Part shown: piece by piece, positions 46,990 to 56,323 of the stretch | How the letters are laid out: every line of letters begins with the position of its first letter | Numbering within the stretch: position 1 is the first letter of the stretch | NCBI RefSeq assembly: GCF_004769635.1 | Contig: NZ_RQGH01000033.1 | Location: forward strand, 62,001 to 126,000 | DNA length: 64,000 bases | Reading direction: 5' to 3' | Source of the DNA: Leptospira jelokensis | GTDB taxonomy: Bacteria > Spirochaetota > Leptospiria > Leptospirales > Leptospiraceae | Notes under the pieces: generated by a model | Seen by the model: the letters and a program-made list of their open reading frames with translations, nothing else | The model's database searches: none | What the model was told of the DNA's origin: nothing | Made by a program: the position numbers and the translations under genes

Positions 46990-47053
46990 TTGATGATTAC
47001 TCCTTAGTGAGTGTTTCCTGAATTTTTTTCGTTCCTGTGGATAAACGAATGCC

Positions 47054-47078
47054 TACCGACAACCGTCTATACCGACAA
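47054..47078 (-). repeat. Tandem TTGTCGGTA direct repeat in the ompL1 leader
   Basis: On the minus strand TTGTCGGTA occurs at 47078-47070 and 47062-47054, a spacing of 16 bases. It lies just downstream of the expected start of transcription and next to the palindrome ATTGCAAT (47078-47085). It could be a regulator site. Confidence 0.55.
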
Positions 47079-47086
47079 TTGCAATG

Positions 47087-47115
47087 AAACTAGTGCTTCT
47101 CATAGGATTTGTCAA
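47087..47115 (-). promoter_or_regulatory. Promoter of ompL1
   Basis: TTGACA (47115-47110) and TAGTTT (47092-47087) are exactly 17 bases apart on the minus strand, about 95 bases before the ATG. The leader is therefore about 90 bases. Confidence 0.65.
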
Positions 47116-47164
47116 ATAAAATTGTTAAATCTTCACGAAAATTGTGTTAATTGTGGAATTTCGA

Positions 47165-47734
47165 ATGAGTCTAACCCTGTCTAAACAACTTTTCCTTATT
47201 TGCAGATTTCTTTGGCTTTTTGTTCTTTTTTCGATCACTATCGAAGCGAAAGAAAGGAAGATGATTCGCATTTCTGGTGAACTTGTCTCTTGGGAAGTCG
47301 AGGGAGAGAATCCAAACTTTCGTTTTTTGGATCCAACCAATTTACGAGAACGAACCATCCATTGTGATTCCGAAACCATGCGTCTCAGTTTTGGAAACAA
47401 ACCCAAAACAAATCTTTATGTGGAAGGAAAAGCAACACAACTGAGCCCTACTTCCGATGAATGGCTTTGTGTTGGCAAACCTCATGTCTTCCAAAAGTTT
47501 AAAGTAAGTTCACCCGTAAAAACCTCTCAAAGCAAAACCGTCCAAGGCCAAGTTGTGGAAGCAGATGCCACTACAGGTCAAATCGTATACCTTGTGCGTG
47601 GTAGACGATTTTACCTTACGATTGACCCGGTCGAAGCAAAATCGATGGCAGAAGCACTCGCAAAGCTCGAAACCGTTTCCATCGATGGGGAATACCGTTA
47701 TGACCGAATCAGACGTTATTATGTAAAAGATTGA
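47165..47734 (+). CDS. Exported protein of unknown function
   Basis: About 189 residues. From ATG 47165 there is a signal-like N-terminus (MSLTLSKQLFLICRFLWLF...) ending near IEAKE. Two beta-rich segments follow (40-100 and 120-185), each with an OB-like feel (IRISGELVSWEVEGENPNF; VQGQVVEADATTGQIVYLV). There are two Cys in the first half. I do not recognise the family. An in-frame GTG at 47144 exists. The gene is divergent from ompL1 and 37 bases ahead of carA. Confidence 0.6.
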   Translation: MSLTLSKQLFLICRFLWLFVLFSITIEAKERKMIRISGELVSWEVEGENPNFRFLDPTNLRERTIHCDSETMRLSFGNKPKTNLYVEGKATQLSPTSDEWLCVGKPHVFQKFKVSSPVKTSQSKTVQGQVVEADATTGQIVYLVRGRRFYLTIDPVEAKSMAEALAKLETVSIDGEYRYDRIRRYYVKD

Positions 47735-47771
47735 TGAATTTTTGTTCGCAAGCCTGGCCTAGTTCTTTGGA

Positions 47772-48866
47772 ATGGATTTGATGCAGGCTTTTTTGGTTTT
47801 AGCAAACGGAACGGTCATGAAGGGCCGATCCTTCGGTGCAAATAAGAATTCGATCGGAGAAGTAGTGTTTAATACTTCGATGGCTGGGTATCAGGAAATT
47901 CTCACTGACCCTTCCTACAAAGGTCAACTTGTCACACTTACCTACCCAATGATTGGGAATTATGGAATCAATCCCGATGATATGGAATCAGACCGAATCC
48001 AAGCTTCTGGACTCATTGTCAAAGAATACGTCAAACGTCCCTCCAACTTCCAATCCAAAGAAACCTTGAGCGAATTTTTGATTCGATTTGGTGTGCCTGC
48101 CATTGAAGGCATTGATACACGTAAGCTAACACGCATTCTCCGAAACTCAGGTGCCATGAATTGTGGAATCTTTATCAGCGAAACGTATGAAGATTCTTTT
48201 TTAGAAGCGGTGAAAAATGCTCCGTCTATGGAAGGCCAGGATTTAGCCCAAGTTGTGACTTGTGAAAAACCGTATGTGTTTGGTGCTCATTCGCCCAGTA
48301 AGTTTAAATTGGCTGTTTATGATTTTGGAATCAAACGGAACATCCTTCGCTTACTTGACTCTGCAGGTTTTAATGTCCATGTTTTCCCAGCCAAAACAAA
48401 AGCAGAAGATCTTTTGAAAGATGGATTTGATGCGTACTTTTTATCAAACGGCCCTGGTGACCCAGCTCCACTTGATTATGCGATCCAGTCGGCAAAAACC
48501 ATTATGGACGCAAAAAAACCACTTTTTGGAATTTGTCTCGGCCACCAAATCATCGGTCTTGCCTTAGGGAAAAAAACATCCAAACTCAAATTTGGTCACC
48601 GTGGTGGTAACCATCCTGTACGAAATGAAGAGACAGGAAAAATTGAAATCACATCCCAAAACCACGGCTTTCACGTGTTAGGTGAATCTTCTTCTGACAT
48701 GCCGATCACAAGGATCAACCTTTTTGACAATACGGTTGCAGGACTAAAAACCAAAAATTTACCTGTGATGGCAGTGCAATACCACCCAGAAGCATGCCCT
48801 GGACCACATGATTCGGCATACCATTTCCAAGAATTTTATACTATGGTAGAATCCTCAAAATCGTAA
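47772..48866 (+). CDS. carA: Carbamoyl-phosphate synthase small subunit
   Basis: A 364-residue glutamine amidotransferase subunit that hands ammonia to CarB for pyrimidine and arginine synthesis. The N-terminal domain has [19 protein letters not shown] and [11 protein letters not shown]. The class I amidotransferase domain has the catalytic Cys in [11 protein letters not shown] and His/Glu in [11 protein letters not shown]. The start is ATG 47772 or 47781. carB is not adjacent in this window. Confidence 0.97.
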   Translation: MDLMQAFLVLANGTVMKGRSFGANKNSIGEVVFNTSMAGYQEILTDPSYKGQLVTLTYPMIGNYGINPDDMESDRIQASGLIVKEYVKRPSNFQSKETLSEFLIRFGVPAIEGIDTRKLTRILRNSGAMNCGIFISETYEDSFLEAVKNAPSMEGQDLAQVVTCEKPYVFGAHSPSKFKLAVYDFGIKRNILRLLDSAGFNVHVFPAKTKAEDLLKDGFDAYFLSNGPGDPAPLDYAIQSAKTIMDAKKPLFGICLGHQIIGLALGKKTSKLKFGHRGGNHPVRNEETGKIEITSQNHGFHVLGESSSDMPITRINLFDNTVAGLKTKNLPVMAVQYHPEACPGPHDSAYHFQEFYTMVESSKS

Positions 48867-48891
48867 GGTTTGGTAAATTTGAGGGGGCAAT

Positions 48892-49077
48892 ATGTCATAC
48901 AAAGAAGATAAAAATTTTTGGGGGATCCCTTACGGGACTGAAATTTCAGCTGAAGCGTTCGTTAAAGATATTTGGGATCCGACCACAGAAGAAATTCTCA
49001 CACCAAAACAATTTTTAGGCATTGGTTGGGGAGTTAACTTACATGCCCTTGGCCGTAGGGTCGGAGTGATTAAGTAA
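48892..49077 (+). CDS. Small DUF5808-like protein
   Basis: A 61-residue protein with a strong GAGGGGG site before the ATG. It begins MSYKEDKNFWGIPYG and ends PKQFLGIGWGVNLHALGRR, which resembles the PKRxGxGWTxN core of DUF5808. Function is unknown. It follows carA by 25 bases and overlaps the end of the SGNH gene on the other strand by 39 bp. Confidence 0.65.
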   Translation: MSYKEDKNFWGIPYGTEISAEAFVKDIWDPTTEEILTPKQFLGIGWGVNLHALGRRVGVIK

Positions 49078-50082
49078 CTCTTTTTTTAACACCTTTGCAA
49101 ACACGTCTCTTCCCTTTTGGTTGAGATGTGTTAAATCAGCAAAGTATTCATATTGATTTAAAAAAAATGATTTAAAATTATAAACTTTCACCTTACTTCC
49201 GTTTGCTTCCAATTGGATTGATTGTAAAAGTGAATCGGAGACTCCATTCCCCTGTTTTTGATTCAAATCCATTTCCATTTGTGGCGAAAATGGAATTCTT
49301 AAAACTACCACTTCGATTTGTTTTTCCTTCCAAGTTTGTATGGCTTTGTTCCATAATTGGATGGAACCATTTCGTTTGCCTGCAAGGATCGTTGTATCCA
49401 AATTTTGGAAAACTTCGTCTTTTGTGATCGATGGATCTTTGCCTATGGATTTCCAAATCCAAGCTCCACTTCTTTCCTCCATACTTTTTTGGATGGAATC
49501 AAACTCTAAGCGACGATGTTTCAAATCAGTTTGAACTGTTTGGTCATAAAAGATTCGGTTCAAATTTGAACTTAGGCCAAAGTACGGAAAAATTTGAATG
49601 TTTACCTTCCAAAGTAAATCCGTTACATTAGGAAAATAAACATTTCTTAGCATTGGGTCCATCAAATCAGTGAAAACAAGTTTCGAAAAAGAATAATACA
49701 ATTGTTTGTGGGCATCGGTGATGGAGTTTTTACTTGTATTCAGAGGAGAAAGGTTCACATATATTTTTTTTAAATTAGTTAATTTTGGAATTAAATATAA
49801 GGTATCGGAATAAATTCCTTCTGGTTGTTGGCTAGGTTTCGGTAAAAAAATGACCTCTTCTACAGGAACATTTTCCAAAGCAGCAATGGTTTCTGGTAAA
49901 ATTCCACTTACAATTTGGCTATCACCTAATACCAATATTTTGCCAGATGGATTCCATTTCCTTTGATTGGCAAGGTACCAATACATGGAAGTGGTATCAC
50001 AAAACGGAACAAGATACTCCCAAGTAAAATGCATAAAAACAGAAAGTAAAACAAGTGATGTAAAAAGATAACGGAGTTTCAT
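49039..50082 (-). CDS. SGNH-fold protein, probable partner of the MBOAT acyltransferase
   Basis: A 347-residue protein with one N-terminal membrane anchor (MKLRYLFTSLVLLSVFMHF) and a periplasmic SGNH-like domain: GDSQ block ILVLGDSQIVSGI near residue 60, and DLTHLNQKGRDVF near the C-terminus with the Asp-x-x-His pair. The arrangement resembles DltD or AlgJ/AlgX, which finish O-acyl transfer begun by an MBOAT protein such as the one encoded 17 bases upstream. Start ATG 50082; the ORF continues upstream into the MBOAT gene without similarity. The target polymer is unknown. Confidence 0.75.
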   Translation of the reverse strand: MKLRYLFTSLVLLSVFMHFTWEYLVPFCDTTSMYWYLANQRKWNPSGKILVLGDSQIVSGILPETIAALENVPVEEVIFLPKPSQQPEGIYSDTLYLIPKLTNLKKIYVNLSPLNTSKNSITDAHKQLYYSFSKLVFTDLMDPMLRNVYFPNVTDLLWKVNIQIFPYFGLSSNLNRIFYDQTVQTDLKHRRLEFDSIQKSMEERSGAWIWKSIGKDPSITKDEVFQNLDTTILAGKRNGSIQLWNKAIQTWKEKQIEVVVLRIPFSPQMEMDLNQKQGNGVSDSLLQSIQLEANGSKVKVYNFKSFFLNQYEYFADLTHLNQKGRDVFAKVLKKELLNHSDPTAKGM

Positions 50083-50099
50083 TTTGAATTTTGATTTCC

Positions 50100-51497
50100 T
50101 TAAAATTGAAAATAGAAAAAATCTTCCTTCGCAAATGGAGAGACAAGTGAAAACCAAATGAATCCTAAAACAAAAATGAAACTTGCTTGTAATGGTTTTT
50201 GAGTAAGGAAAAAACTCGGACGATTTGTATCCTTCCATTCTTGCCAAAGGTCAAAAATAAGCAGTGGTAAGATGATGAGAAGTAATGCATAGGGAATTTG
50301 TCGAATGTTTGGAAGTGACAGTAAATTTTCTATAATGAGAAAAACATCCGAGGGAGAACTGATGCGAAAGAGTAACAAACCAAGGGAAAAAGTAGTAAAC
50401 GTAAAAAAGATGCCAAAAGTTTTGAATGTGAAATGTTCGTATTTTGTAAATCCCAGATACTTCAAAAATCGATAACCAACCAGGCAGATTCCTAAGTAAA
50501 GCCCCCAAATGATAAATCCGTAACCGGCGCCGTGCCAAATCCCAGTAAGAAACCAAACCAACATTAAATTGATATTTTCACGGACAAATCCTTGTCTGTT
50601 ACCACCTAACTTTATATAGACGTAATCACGCAACCAAGTTGAAAGTGATATATGCCATTTCGACCAAAACTCAGAAGGATTGGATGAAAAAAATGGTCTT
50701 TTGAAATTATTCATAAGATCAAATCCCATCGACTGAGCAAGCCCCATGGCACAAAGAGAATAACCAAAAAAATCTGCATACACTTGGAAAGCAATTGTTG
50801 GTGCAATGATCCACAAAATCCCTGGCTCTAAAGTATGGAAAGAGTTTACATTCATTTCCACGTAACGAGACAAAGGATCTGCTATACTTGACTTGATAAA
50901 AACTCCAAAACAAAAAAGAAAAAAACCATTCCAAATTTGGTCCTTTGTGATTGGCCTTTTTGATTCAAGTTGAGGGATTAAATTTCCAGGTCTTTCAATG
51001 GGACCTAATAACAAAAGTGGAAAAAACAAATCATACAGAGTGAAGGTAAAAAAATTTTTACAAACCGGAATCTTTTCATCATACACTTCAATCAGGTAAC
51101 TTATATTATGAAATGTATAAAACGATATCCCAATTGGTAAAATTAAATTTGGTTTCCAAACGAATGTTTGCCCGCCAAGTTCTACATTTACATCAGAGAC
51201 CATTCCCCAGAGGAATAAAAAATATTTAAATACGCCTAAGTACAAAACATTTGTAACGATTCCGAAAACAAATATAGGTTTTCTTTTGTTAGAAAGAGTT
51301 TTTTCCAACCAGATTGCAATGGAATAATTAAAGACAATCGATCCAAATAATAAAAACGTTGCCCCAATGCCCCAACGAGAGTAAAAATAGATCCCAAAAA
51401 ATAACAGTAAAAGTTTTCGGATACGAAAAGAAGAATGGTAATATATGATATAAAAAACGGAAAAACTAAGGATAAAGGAAAGAGAATTGAATAACAC
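50100..51497 (-). CDS. MBOAT-family membrane O-acyltransferase
   Basis: A 465-residue protein with about 11 TM segments. Family motifs: FWSKWHISLSTWLRDYVY (277-294) and the catalytic His322 in LTGIWHGAGYGF. It is close to AlgI and DltB, which pass acetyl or D-alanyl groups across the membrane to a surface polymer. GTG start 51497 lies 8 bases after the GAF gene stop. Together with the SGNH gene it forms a likely surface-polymer acylation pair. Confidence 0.92.
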   Translation of the reverse strand: MLFNSLSFILSFSVFYIIYYHSSFRIRKLLLLFFGIYFYSRWGIGATFLLFGSIVFNYSIAIWLEKTLSNKRKPIFVFGIVTNVLYLGVFKYFLFLWGMVSDVNVELGGQTFVWKPNLILPIGISFYTFHNISYLIEVYDEKIPVCKNFFTFTLYDLFFPLLLLGPIERPGNLIPQLESKRPITKDQIWNGFFLFCFGVFIKSSIADPLSRYVEMNVNSFHTLEPGILWIIAPTIAFQVYADFFGYSLCAMGLAQSMGFDLMNNFKRPFFSSNPSEFWSKWHISLSTWLRDYVYIKLGGNRQGFVRENINLMLVWFLTGIWHGAGYGFIIWGLYLGICLVGYRFLKYLGFTKYEHFTFKTFGIFFTFTTFSLGLLLFRISSPSDVFLIIENLLSLPNIRQIPYALLLIILPLLIFDLWQEWKDTNRPSFFLTQKPLQASFIFVLGFIWFSLVSPFAKEDFFYFQF

Positions 51498-51505
51498 GAA
51501 GAGTT

Positions 51506-53653
51506 TTAGGCTTCTTCAACCATTTCCAAAAATTGATTTTTGTCCTTTGTATCGTGCGGATAAGACAAAGTTAATACACGGTAACTCGCTCGGAAATTTC
51601 CGATGATTGCATCCTCTTTCTTTGCAAAAGATGATTTGATTTTTTTAATCACAACATCCGTTTCTTCTTTGTCTTTTCCATGTAAAACAAGTACAAATTT
51701 CCCCTGACCAACACGAGTAAAAAAGTCCAATTCGCTGATATGATCCATCATCGTTTTGCGTAATGTATCTGCATATCTTGCAAAAGTTCCAGTTCCAACT
51801 AAGTGAATCATTCTGGAAACATTTTGGATTTTGAAAAGAGAAACAGTGAAGGAAGCTTTGAGTGAGGAAGCCTTTTCTATCTCCGCGATAATTCTTGATT
51901 CCAACGGATTAAATGGATTTCGGAATAAGGCTTCTTTTTCTTGTAAAATTAATAAATTTGCAAAAACAGGAGCGGAGGTTTCTAACATAGAAACAGCAAC
52001 ATCTCGGATGGTATCTGTCCAAGCAGTTCCTGTGGAATGAATGATAACCATACCCACTAACCAATTGAGATTGATGATAGGAAGAATTGTAAATTCATTC
52101 ATGATCCCAAGTTCATCATTGGTGAATATTGATTTGAGTTCCGAATCTTCTCTAAAGTTTTCTAATTTATAAACACCTGATACGTTTGAGACCATTCCTA
52201 CAATATCAGAGTCTTTGTTTAGTCGAAAGTCTTTGGTTCGTTCTGGTAATATAAAATTGGAACCAAACACGATATAGTCGGATCTAGTTTCAGAGTCTAA
52301 AACTAAAAAGGAGAATTGTTTTACGCCAAGTTTAGATTTTATATGATCAATCAATAGATCATACGCTTCATCCATTTTCCTGACTTTTGCAAAATCTCTC
52401 GCAAACTGTAAAACAGATTCATTGATTTCAATCACTTCTTTTGCATGGACTAAATCATCGGCCATCGATTCAAATTCAGATACCCTTTCAAAAACGGAAC
52501 CGGCGATATCTCCAACAATTTTTGCAAATTCTAGGTCATCTGTAATGTATTCTTCACCATTGATGAGTTTCCCAAGTGAAAGAATTCCAAAACACTTTTC
52601 TCCGTGCCGAATGGGAACGAGGATTTCAGACCCCATTTCATTGAGTAAAACCAACTCTCTGTTAGGCAATCGCGAGGATTTGAATTCACCTGCATAAATA
52701 ACAGTTTCTGAATCGGAGATACGTGAGTAAATTTCATCACCTGGAGATAAATACCAAGAGTCCTTCGATTGGATTCCTTGGGCAGCAACCGCTTCCCATT
52801 TTGAATTTTTTACGTTCGTCGACGTGAGGATCACAACAGAATGGCATCCAACCTGCCCAATCAAACTATAAACTAAATTATCAAAAAAATCTGAAAATTC
52901 TTTGGATGAAGCAATTTCTTTAGTGATCTCAAAAATAGCTTGGTAATTTTCGATCCTTTTTTTGGAAGCGAGATGGTATGCCATCGGTGCAGTTCCAAAA
53001 TCAGATTCGTCATCGAATAAAACCTCTTCGCCAATTGGAGCAGGGTCTTCTTTTGCTGGACGTAATGGTTGTTTTGCGGCCTCTTTTTTAGCATCATTTT
53101 CCCATTCATCAAACAAATTCACTTCCGGCAAAGGTACATCAGGTTCAAGCAAATCATCGTGGTAATCACGATCAATTAAATCATCACCTAACTTTGATTC
53201 GTTTTCTAATTCAGGTTCCGGTTCTAAGTCGTTGTCAGTTTCAGTACTTACTGGCTCATACGGATTTGATTCTTCATGCAAAGAATCCAAATCATCTTCT
53301 AAATTGGAGACGGGATCTTCATTCCACCTTTCATGTTCTTCTGACAAATCACCGAAATCGGAATCTGTGAGTTCAGGAATATCACTTAAATCAAATTCCT
53401 CTTCTCCATCTGGGCTCGGTAATTCACCAATTTCCGTTGCTAAAGAATCGGAGATTGCATCGTCTAACCATTCCGAGTCGGAATCGGGAATAGGCAAAGA
53501 CTCTTGCTTTATAGGAGGAGAGGAAGGTTCTTCCTCTCGAAAATGTTCTGCCTTTTTTAATAAGGATGGGGTTTCTTTTTTTGCAGATGGAGCTTGGGAT
53601 ACTTTTCCTTCCGAAGTTTTTTTGATTTCTTCGGCCTTGTCGAGCAGTCCCAC
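51506..53653 (-). CDS. GAF-GAF protein with degenerate GGDEF-like C-terminus
   Basis: A 715-residue cytoplasmic protein. Residues 1-220 are acidic and low in complexity, like the protein encoded just upstream. GAF1 spans about 235-395 (SEILVPIRHGEKCFGILSLG) and GAF2 about 410-570 (TILPIINLNWLVGMVIIHS). Residues 580-715 have the length and pattern of a GGDEF domain, but RVGQGKF (647-653) replaces RxGGDEF, so catalysis is unlikely and a pseudo-cyclase or binding role is inferred. GTG start with GGAG upstream, 1 base after the acidic gene's stop, so the two are translated together. Confidence 0.75.
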   Translation of the reverse strand: MGLLDKAEEIKKTSEGKVSQAPSAKKETPSLLKKAEHFREEEPSSPPIKQESLPIPDSDSEWLDDAISDSLATEIGELPSPDGEEEFDLSDIPELTDSDFGDLSEEHERWNEDPVSNLEDDLDSLHEESNPYEPVSTETDNDLEPEPELENESKLGDDLIDRDYHDDLLEPDVPLPEVNLFDEWENDAKKEAAKQPLRPAKEDPAPIGEEVLFDDESDFGTAPMAYHLASKKRIENYQAIFEITKEIASSKEFSDFFDNLVYSLIGQVGCHSVVILTSTNVKNSKWEAVAAQGIQSKDSWYLSPGDEIYSRISDSETVIYAGEFKSSRLPNRELVLLNEMGSEILVPIRHGEKCFGILSLGKLINGEEYITDDLEFAKIVGDIAGSVFERVSEFESMADDLVHAKEVIEINESVLQFARDFAKVRKMDEAYDLLIDHIKSKLGVKQFSFLVLDSETRSDYIVFGSNFILPERTKDFRLNKDSDIVGMVSNVSGVYKLENFREDSELKSIFTNDELGIMNEFTILPIINLNWLVGMVIIHSTGTAWTDTIRDVAVSMLETSAPVFANLLILQEKEALFRNPFNPLESRIIAEIEKASSLKASFTVSLFKIQNVSRMIHLVGTGTFARYADTLRKTMMDHISELDFFTRVGQGKFVLVLHGKDKEETDVVIKKIKSSFAKKEDAIIGNFRASYRVLTLSYPHDTKDKNQFLEMVEEA

Positions 53654-53654
53654 C

Positions 53655-55970
53655 TTACAACTCCAATTCTTTCATCATTTTTTTGTATAACTCGAAATAC
53701 TGAGATTTCGAGAATTCACGAATGACCTCATCAGGTAGGTTACCAAGTAAATTATCCAAATATCCAAGAACTTTTTTGCGATCGCCAACTGATAATTGGT
53801 CTCCACCTGCTTCTGAAAACGCATCTGCCGATTCTTTGTTGGTTTCAGGAGCTGATACATCGGATTTTCGTAGTTCTTCTAGTGGAGAAAGTTTTCCCTC
53901 CATCGCATACTCATCAAGATCTACTTCAAATTCTTCAGAATCATCTGAGGCAAGTGTAGGTGTTCGTATATCTTGCGTTAGGTTATTTGTTAAATCAAAA
54001 CTATCGTCTACAGTTGCTTCAGATGTGATGTCAGCGAAATCGGAATCAGATTCGTGTTCCACTAAATCGATGTCTTCCATCGGTTCTAAATTGAACTCGG
54101 AAGTTGAGTCCTCTTCATTCGGTTCGAATTGGAAATCAGAAATAGGTTCTTCTTCAATTTGTTCGGAAAGAGTGAATTCTTCTTCTTCAGGCAAATTGGC
54201 AATGTCTTCTAATCCTTCACCTGGAAGTTCGTCTCCAAGGATTGCATCCAAACTTTCAGGAGATAAAGTGACATCTTCTTCTTCAATTTCTGCTTCCAGT
54301 TGGCTTACACCACCGGTAGCAGATTCACCTTCTTCCTCTTGAAGGCCTGCAATATTTTCCAACTCTTCCATTGATAAAGCAATGGATTCGTCTTCTTCCT
54401 CTTCGGCTAATAGATCAGATTTCGGTGTTAGGTCTTCTTCATAAGGGAGTGGTGCTCGGTCTAAACTATCAACTAACTCTTCTTCAGATACTTCTTCTGC
54501 ATCGGCAGCAATAGAATCTAATTCTTCGAGAGAGAGGGCAATCGGACCTTCATCCTCTTCCTCTGAAGAAGATTCAAACCCTTCCATTTCCCCTTCCAAT
54601 CCTTCAACAGTTGGTTCGCTGCCATCAGATTCAGGTTCTCCAAAATCAAAACCAAAATCATCTCCTAGGTCCGTATCCAATTCATGGTGTTCTTCTTCCG
54701 AGTCGTCTTCAATTGGATCATTTGCAATGATACTACCCAATTCATCAGCACTGAGTGTGATGGATTCATCTTCGATTTCTTCGGAAAGTAAATCGGAAGT
54801 TGGTCCTTCCATATCCTCAGGGATCGCTCCATCGGAGATGTTTTCTAATTCTTCTAAAGAGAGAGTGAGAGGACCCTCTTCCTCATCTTCAAGGGTTGCA
54901 GGTTCCTCTTCTTCGGATGGTAAATCACCACCGAGTAAGTCAAACCCACCATCTTCATCAGAAAAACTAGGGAGATCAGCGTGATCATCAGTTGTAAAAA
55001 ATTCCTCTTCGGAAGCAAGGGTTTCCTCAAGGCTTGCTTCGCCACCCGCTCCCAGGATACTTCCTAATTCTTCATCTGAAAGAGTCAGATTTTCATCTTC
55101 TTTATTATGACCAAATAGTTCCTCTTCTTCTGGATCGACTAGGGATTGGAAACTGGTTTCTTCTTCTCCACCAGGACCTAAGTCATCTTGTGGGACAAAT
55201 GTTTCTTCATTATCATAATCGGTAAGATCAAATTGAGGTTTGCCCTCTTCATCAAAGGCAAGTGTGGTATCGATTTCGGAATCATCTAGGTCTAAATCCA
55301 AATCGGAATGCTCATCAATTAACGCATGCTCATCGCCATGACTTTCATCGGTAGGCATTTGCCTTTCCGGTAAACCTGAATGTTCTTCTTCAGGAAGTGA
55401 ACCTGTGATGTTTTCCAATTCTTCCAAAGAAAGGGATATCGGACCATCTTCTTCATCTTCTGGTGTCTGTTGTTTTTTGGATGTTAGAATTCCATCTTCA
55501 CCATTGAGAATGGATTCGATTTCTTTATCGAGATCAATTAAATCGTCATCAAATTCAAGTTCGAGGTCTTCATCCTCATCGTCAGCGATTGATTGTTTCG
55601 GTGATTGGGAACTTTTTGTTGGTTGTGAGATTTCTTTGTCTGAGTCGTCTTCATAGTCTGAAAAGTCAGCATGAATGTCCTCATCATGCAATATCGGATC
55701 TTCTTCTCCGAGTAGGTTTAAATCAGAATCTAAATCAATATCTAAAATATCATCATAATCATCAGAAGACGCAACCATATCGGAAATAGAATCTTCTTCC
55801 TCATCAAAAGCGGAGATATCATCTAAGTTTGGAGCTTCAATCCCAGGTGAGACATCCAAATCATCATCACCAATATCAAAGTCATCCAAATCCAATGAAA
55901 ACGAGTCTTCATCGAGTACAGGTTCGATGTCATCTAGATCTTCGTTTTTATTCTTTTCTTGATCCGCCAT
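53655..55970 (-). CDS. Very acidic repeat protein with LSxEEL motifs
   Basis: A 771-residue protein dominated by Asp, Glu and Ser, with no signal peptide or membrane segment. It is probably disordered for most of its length. Seven short motifs of the form [ILV][ST/A]LSxEELxxI occur near residues 178, 295, 368, 404, 477, 530 and 567, in acidic spacers of 23-106 residues. They resemble the FliM N-terminal CheY-binding peptide (LSQxEIDALL). A folded C-terminal tail (about 725-771) is helical: RKKVLGYLDNLLGNLPDEVI and QYFELYKKMMKELEL. The family is not one I know; a scaffold with repeated docking peptides is an inference. GAGG site before the ATG. Confidence 0.7.
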   Translation of the reverse strand: MADQEKNKNEDLDDIEPVLDEDSFSLDLDDFDIGDDDLDVSPGIEAPNLDDISAFDEEEDSISDMVASSDDYDDILDIDLDSDLNLLGEEDPILHDEDIHADFSDYEDDSDKEISQPTKSSQSPKQSIADDEDEDLELEFDDDLIDLDKEIESILNGEDGILTSKKQQTPEDEEDGPISLSLEELENITGSLPEEEHSGLPERQMPTDESHGDEHALIDEHSDLDLDLDDSEIDTTLAFDEEGKPQFDLTDYDNEETFVPQDDLGPGGEEETSFQSLVDPEEEELFGHNKEDENLTLSDEELGSILGAGGEASLEETLASEEEFFTTDDHADLPSFSDEDGGFDLLGGDLPSEEEEPATLEDEEEGPLTLSLEELENISDGAIPEDMEGPTSDLLSEEIEDESITLSADELGSIIANDPIEDDSEEEHHELDTDLGDDFGFDFGEPESDGSEPTVEGLEGEMEGFESSSEEEDEGPIALSLEELDSIAADAEEVSEEELVDSLDRAPLPYEEDLTPKSDLLAEEEEDESIALSMEELENIAGLQEEEGESATGGVSQLEAEIEEEDVTLSPESLDAILGDELPGEGLEDIANLPEEEEFTLSEQIEEEPISDFQFEPNEEDSTSEFNLEPMEDIDLVEHESDSDFADITSEATVDDSFDLTNNLTQDIRTPTLASDDSEEFEVDLDEYAMEGKLSPLEELRKSDVSAPETNKESADAFSEAGGDQLSVGDRKKVLGYLDNLLGNLPDEVIREFSKSQYFELYKKMMKELEL

Positions 55971-55979
55971 TCGCCTCGA

Positions 55980-56276
55980 TTACCGTTTTCCCAATTTTAG
56001 TACCTGGCCATCCTCTAACGGCTGTTCCAAGATACTGTCCTCCGTTTTGATTTGCGCTCCTGGTAATCTTCCACCAGCGATCTCAATTAAATCGTTTCCA
56101 TTGGAACCTGCATCTAATGTATAAACTCCAGGGTTCACAACGGGCCCTTCAATTTTAACACGGATTGGTGCTTCCGAATAGATTCTTTTTCGCAAATCAG
56201 GGTTTTCCTTTAAGTAATACATCCCGAGAAATAGTATCACAAACAATACAATTCGTCGGAGCCAGATTGGATTCAA
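55980..56276 (-). CDS. Membrane-anchored SLBB-domain protein
   Basis: A 98-residue protein. One TM helix (8-25) is followed by a periplasmic beta-grasp SLBB-like domain: VKIEGPVVNPGVYTLDAGSNGNDLIEIAGG is the usual GxVxxPGxYxL...L...AGG pattern of SLBB/ComEA-Wza relatives. TTG start with AGGGGG about 7 bases upstream. It follows atpC by 47 bases with no terminator and lies 9 bases before the acidic repeat gene. Confidence 0.75.
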   Translation of the reverse strand: MNPIWLRRIVLFVILFLGMYYLKENPDLRKRIYSEAPIRVKIEGPVVNPGVYTLDAGSNGNDLIEIAGGRLPGAQIKTEDSILEQPLEDGQVLKLGKR

Positions 56277-56323
56277 AGGAAATCCCCCTCTGGTATATTT
56301 TCGGCAAGAAGGGGGGAAAAAAA

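Noticed and set aside
53232..54342. Long Ser-rich plus-strand open frames opposite the acidic and GAF genes
   Set aside because: Asp/Glu codons read in reverse give Ser-rich open frames; there is no ribosome site, hydrophobic core or family signal, and the minus-strand genes are well supported.
56277..56323. Hairpin in the atpC-SLBB gap as a terminator
   Set aside because: Only a 5-bp C/G stem with a long loop, and no T run follows on the minus strand.
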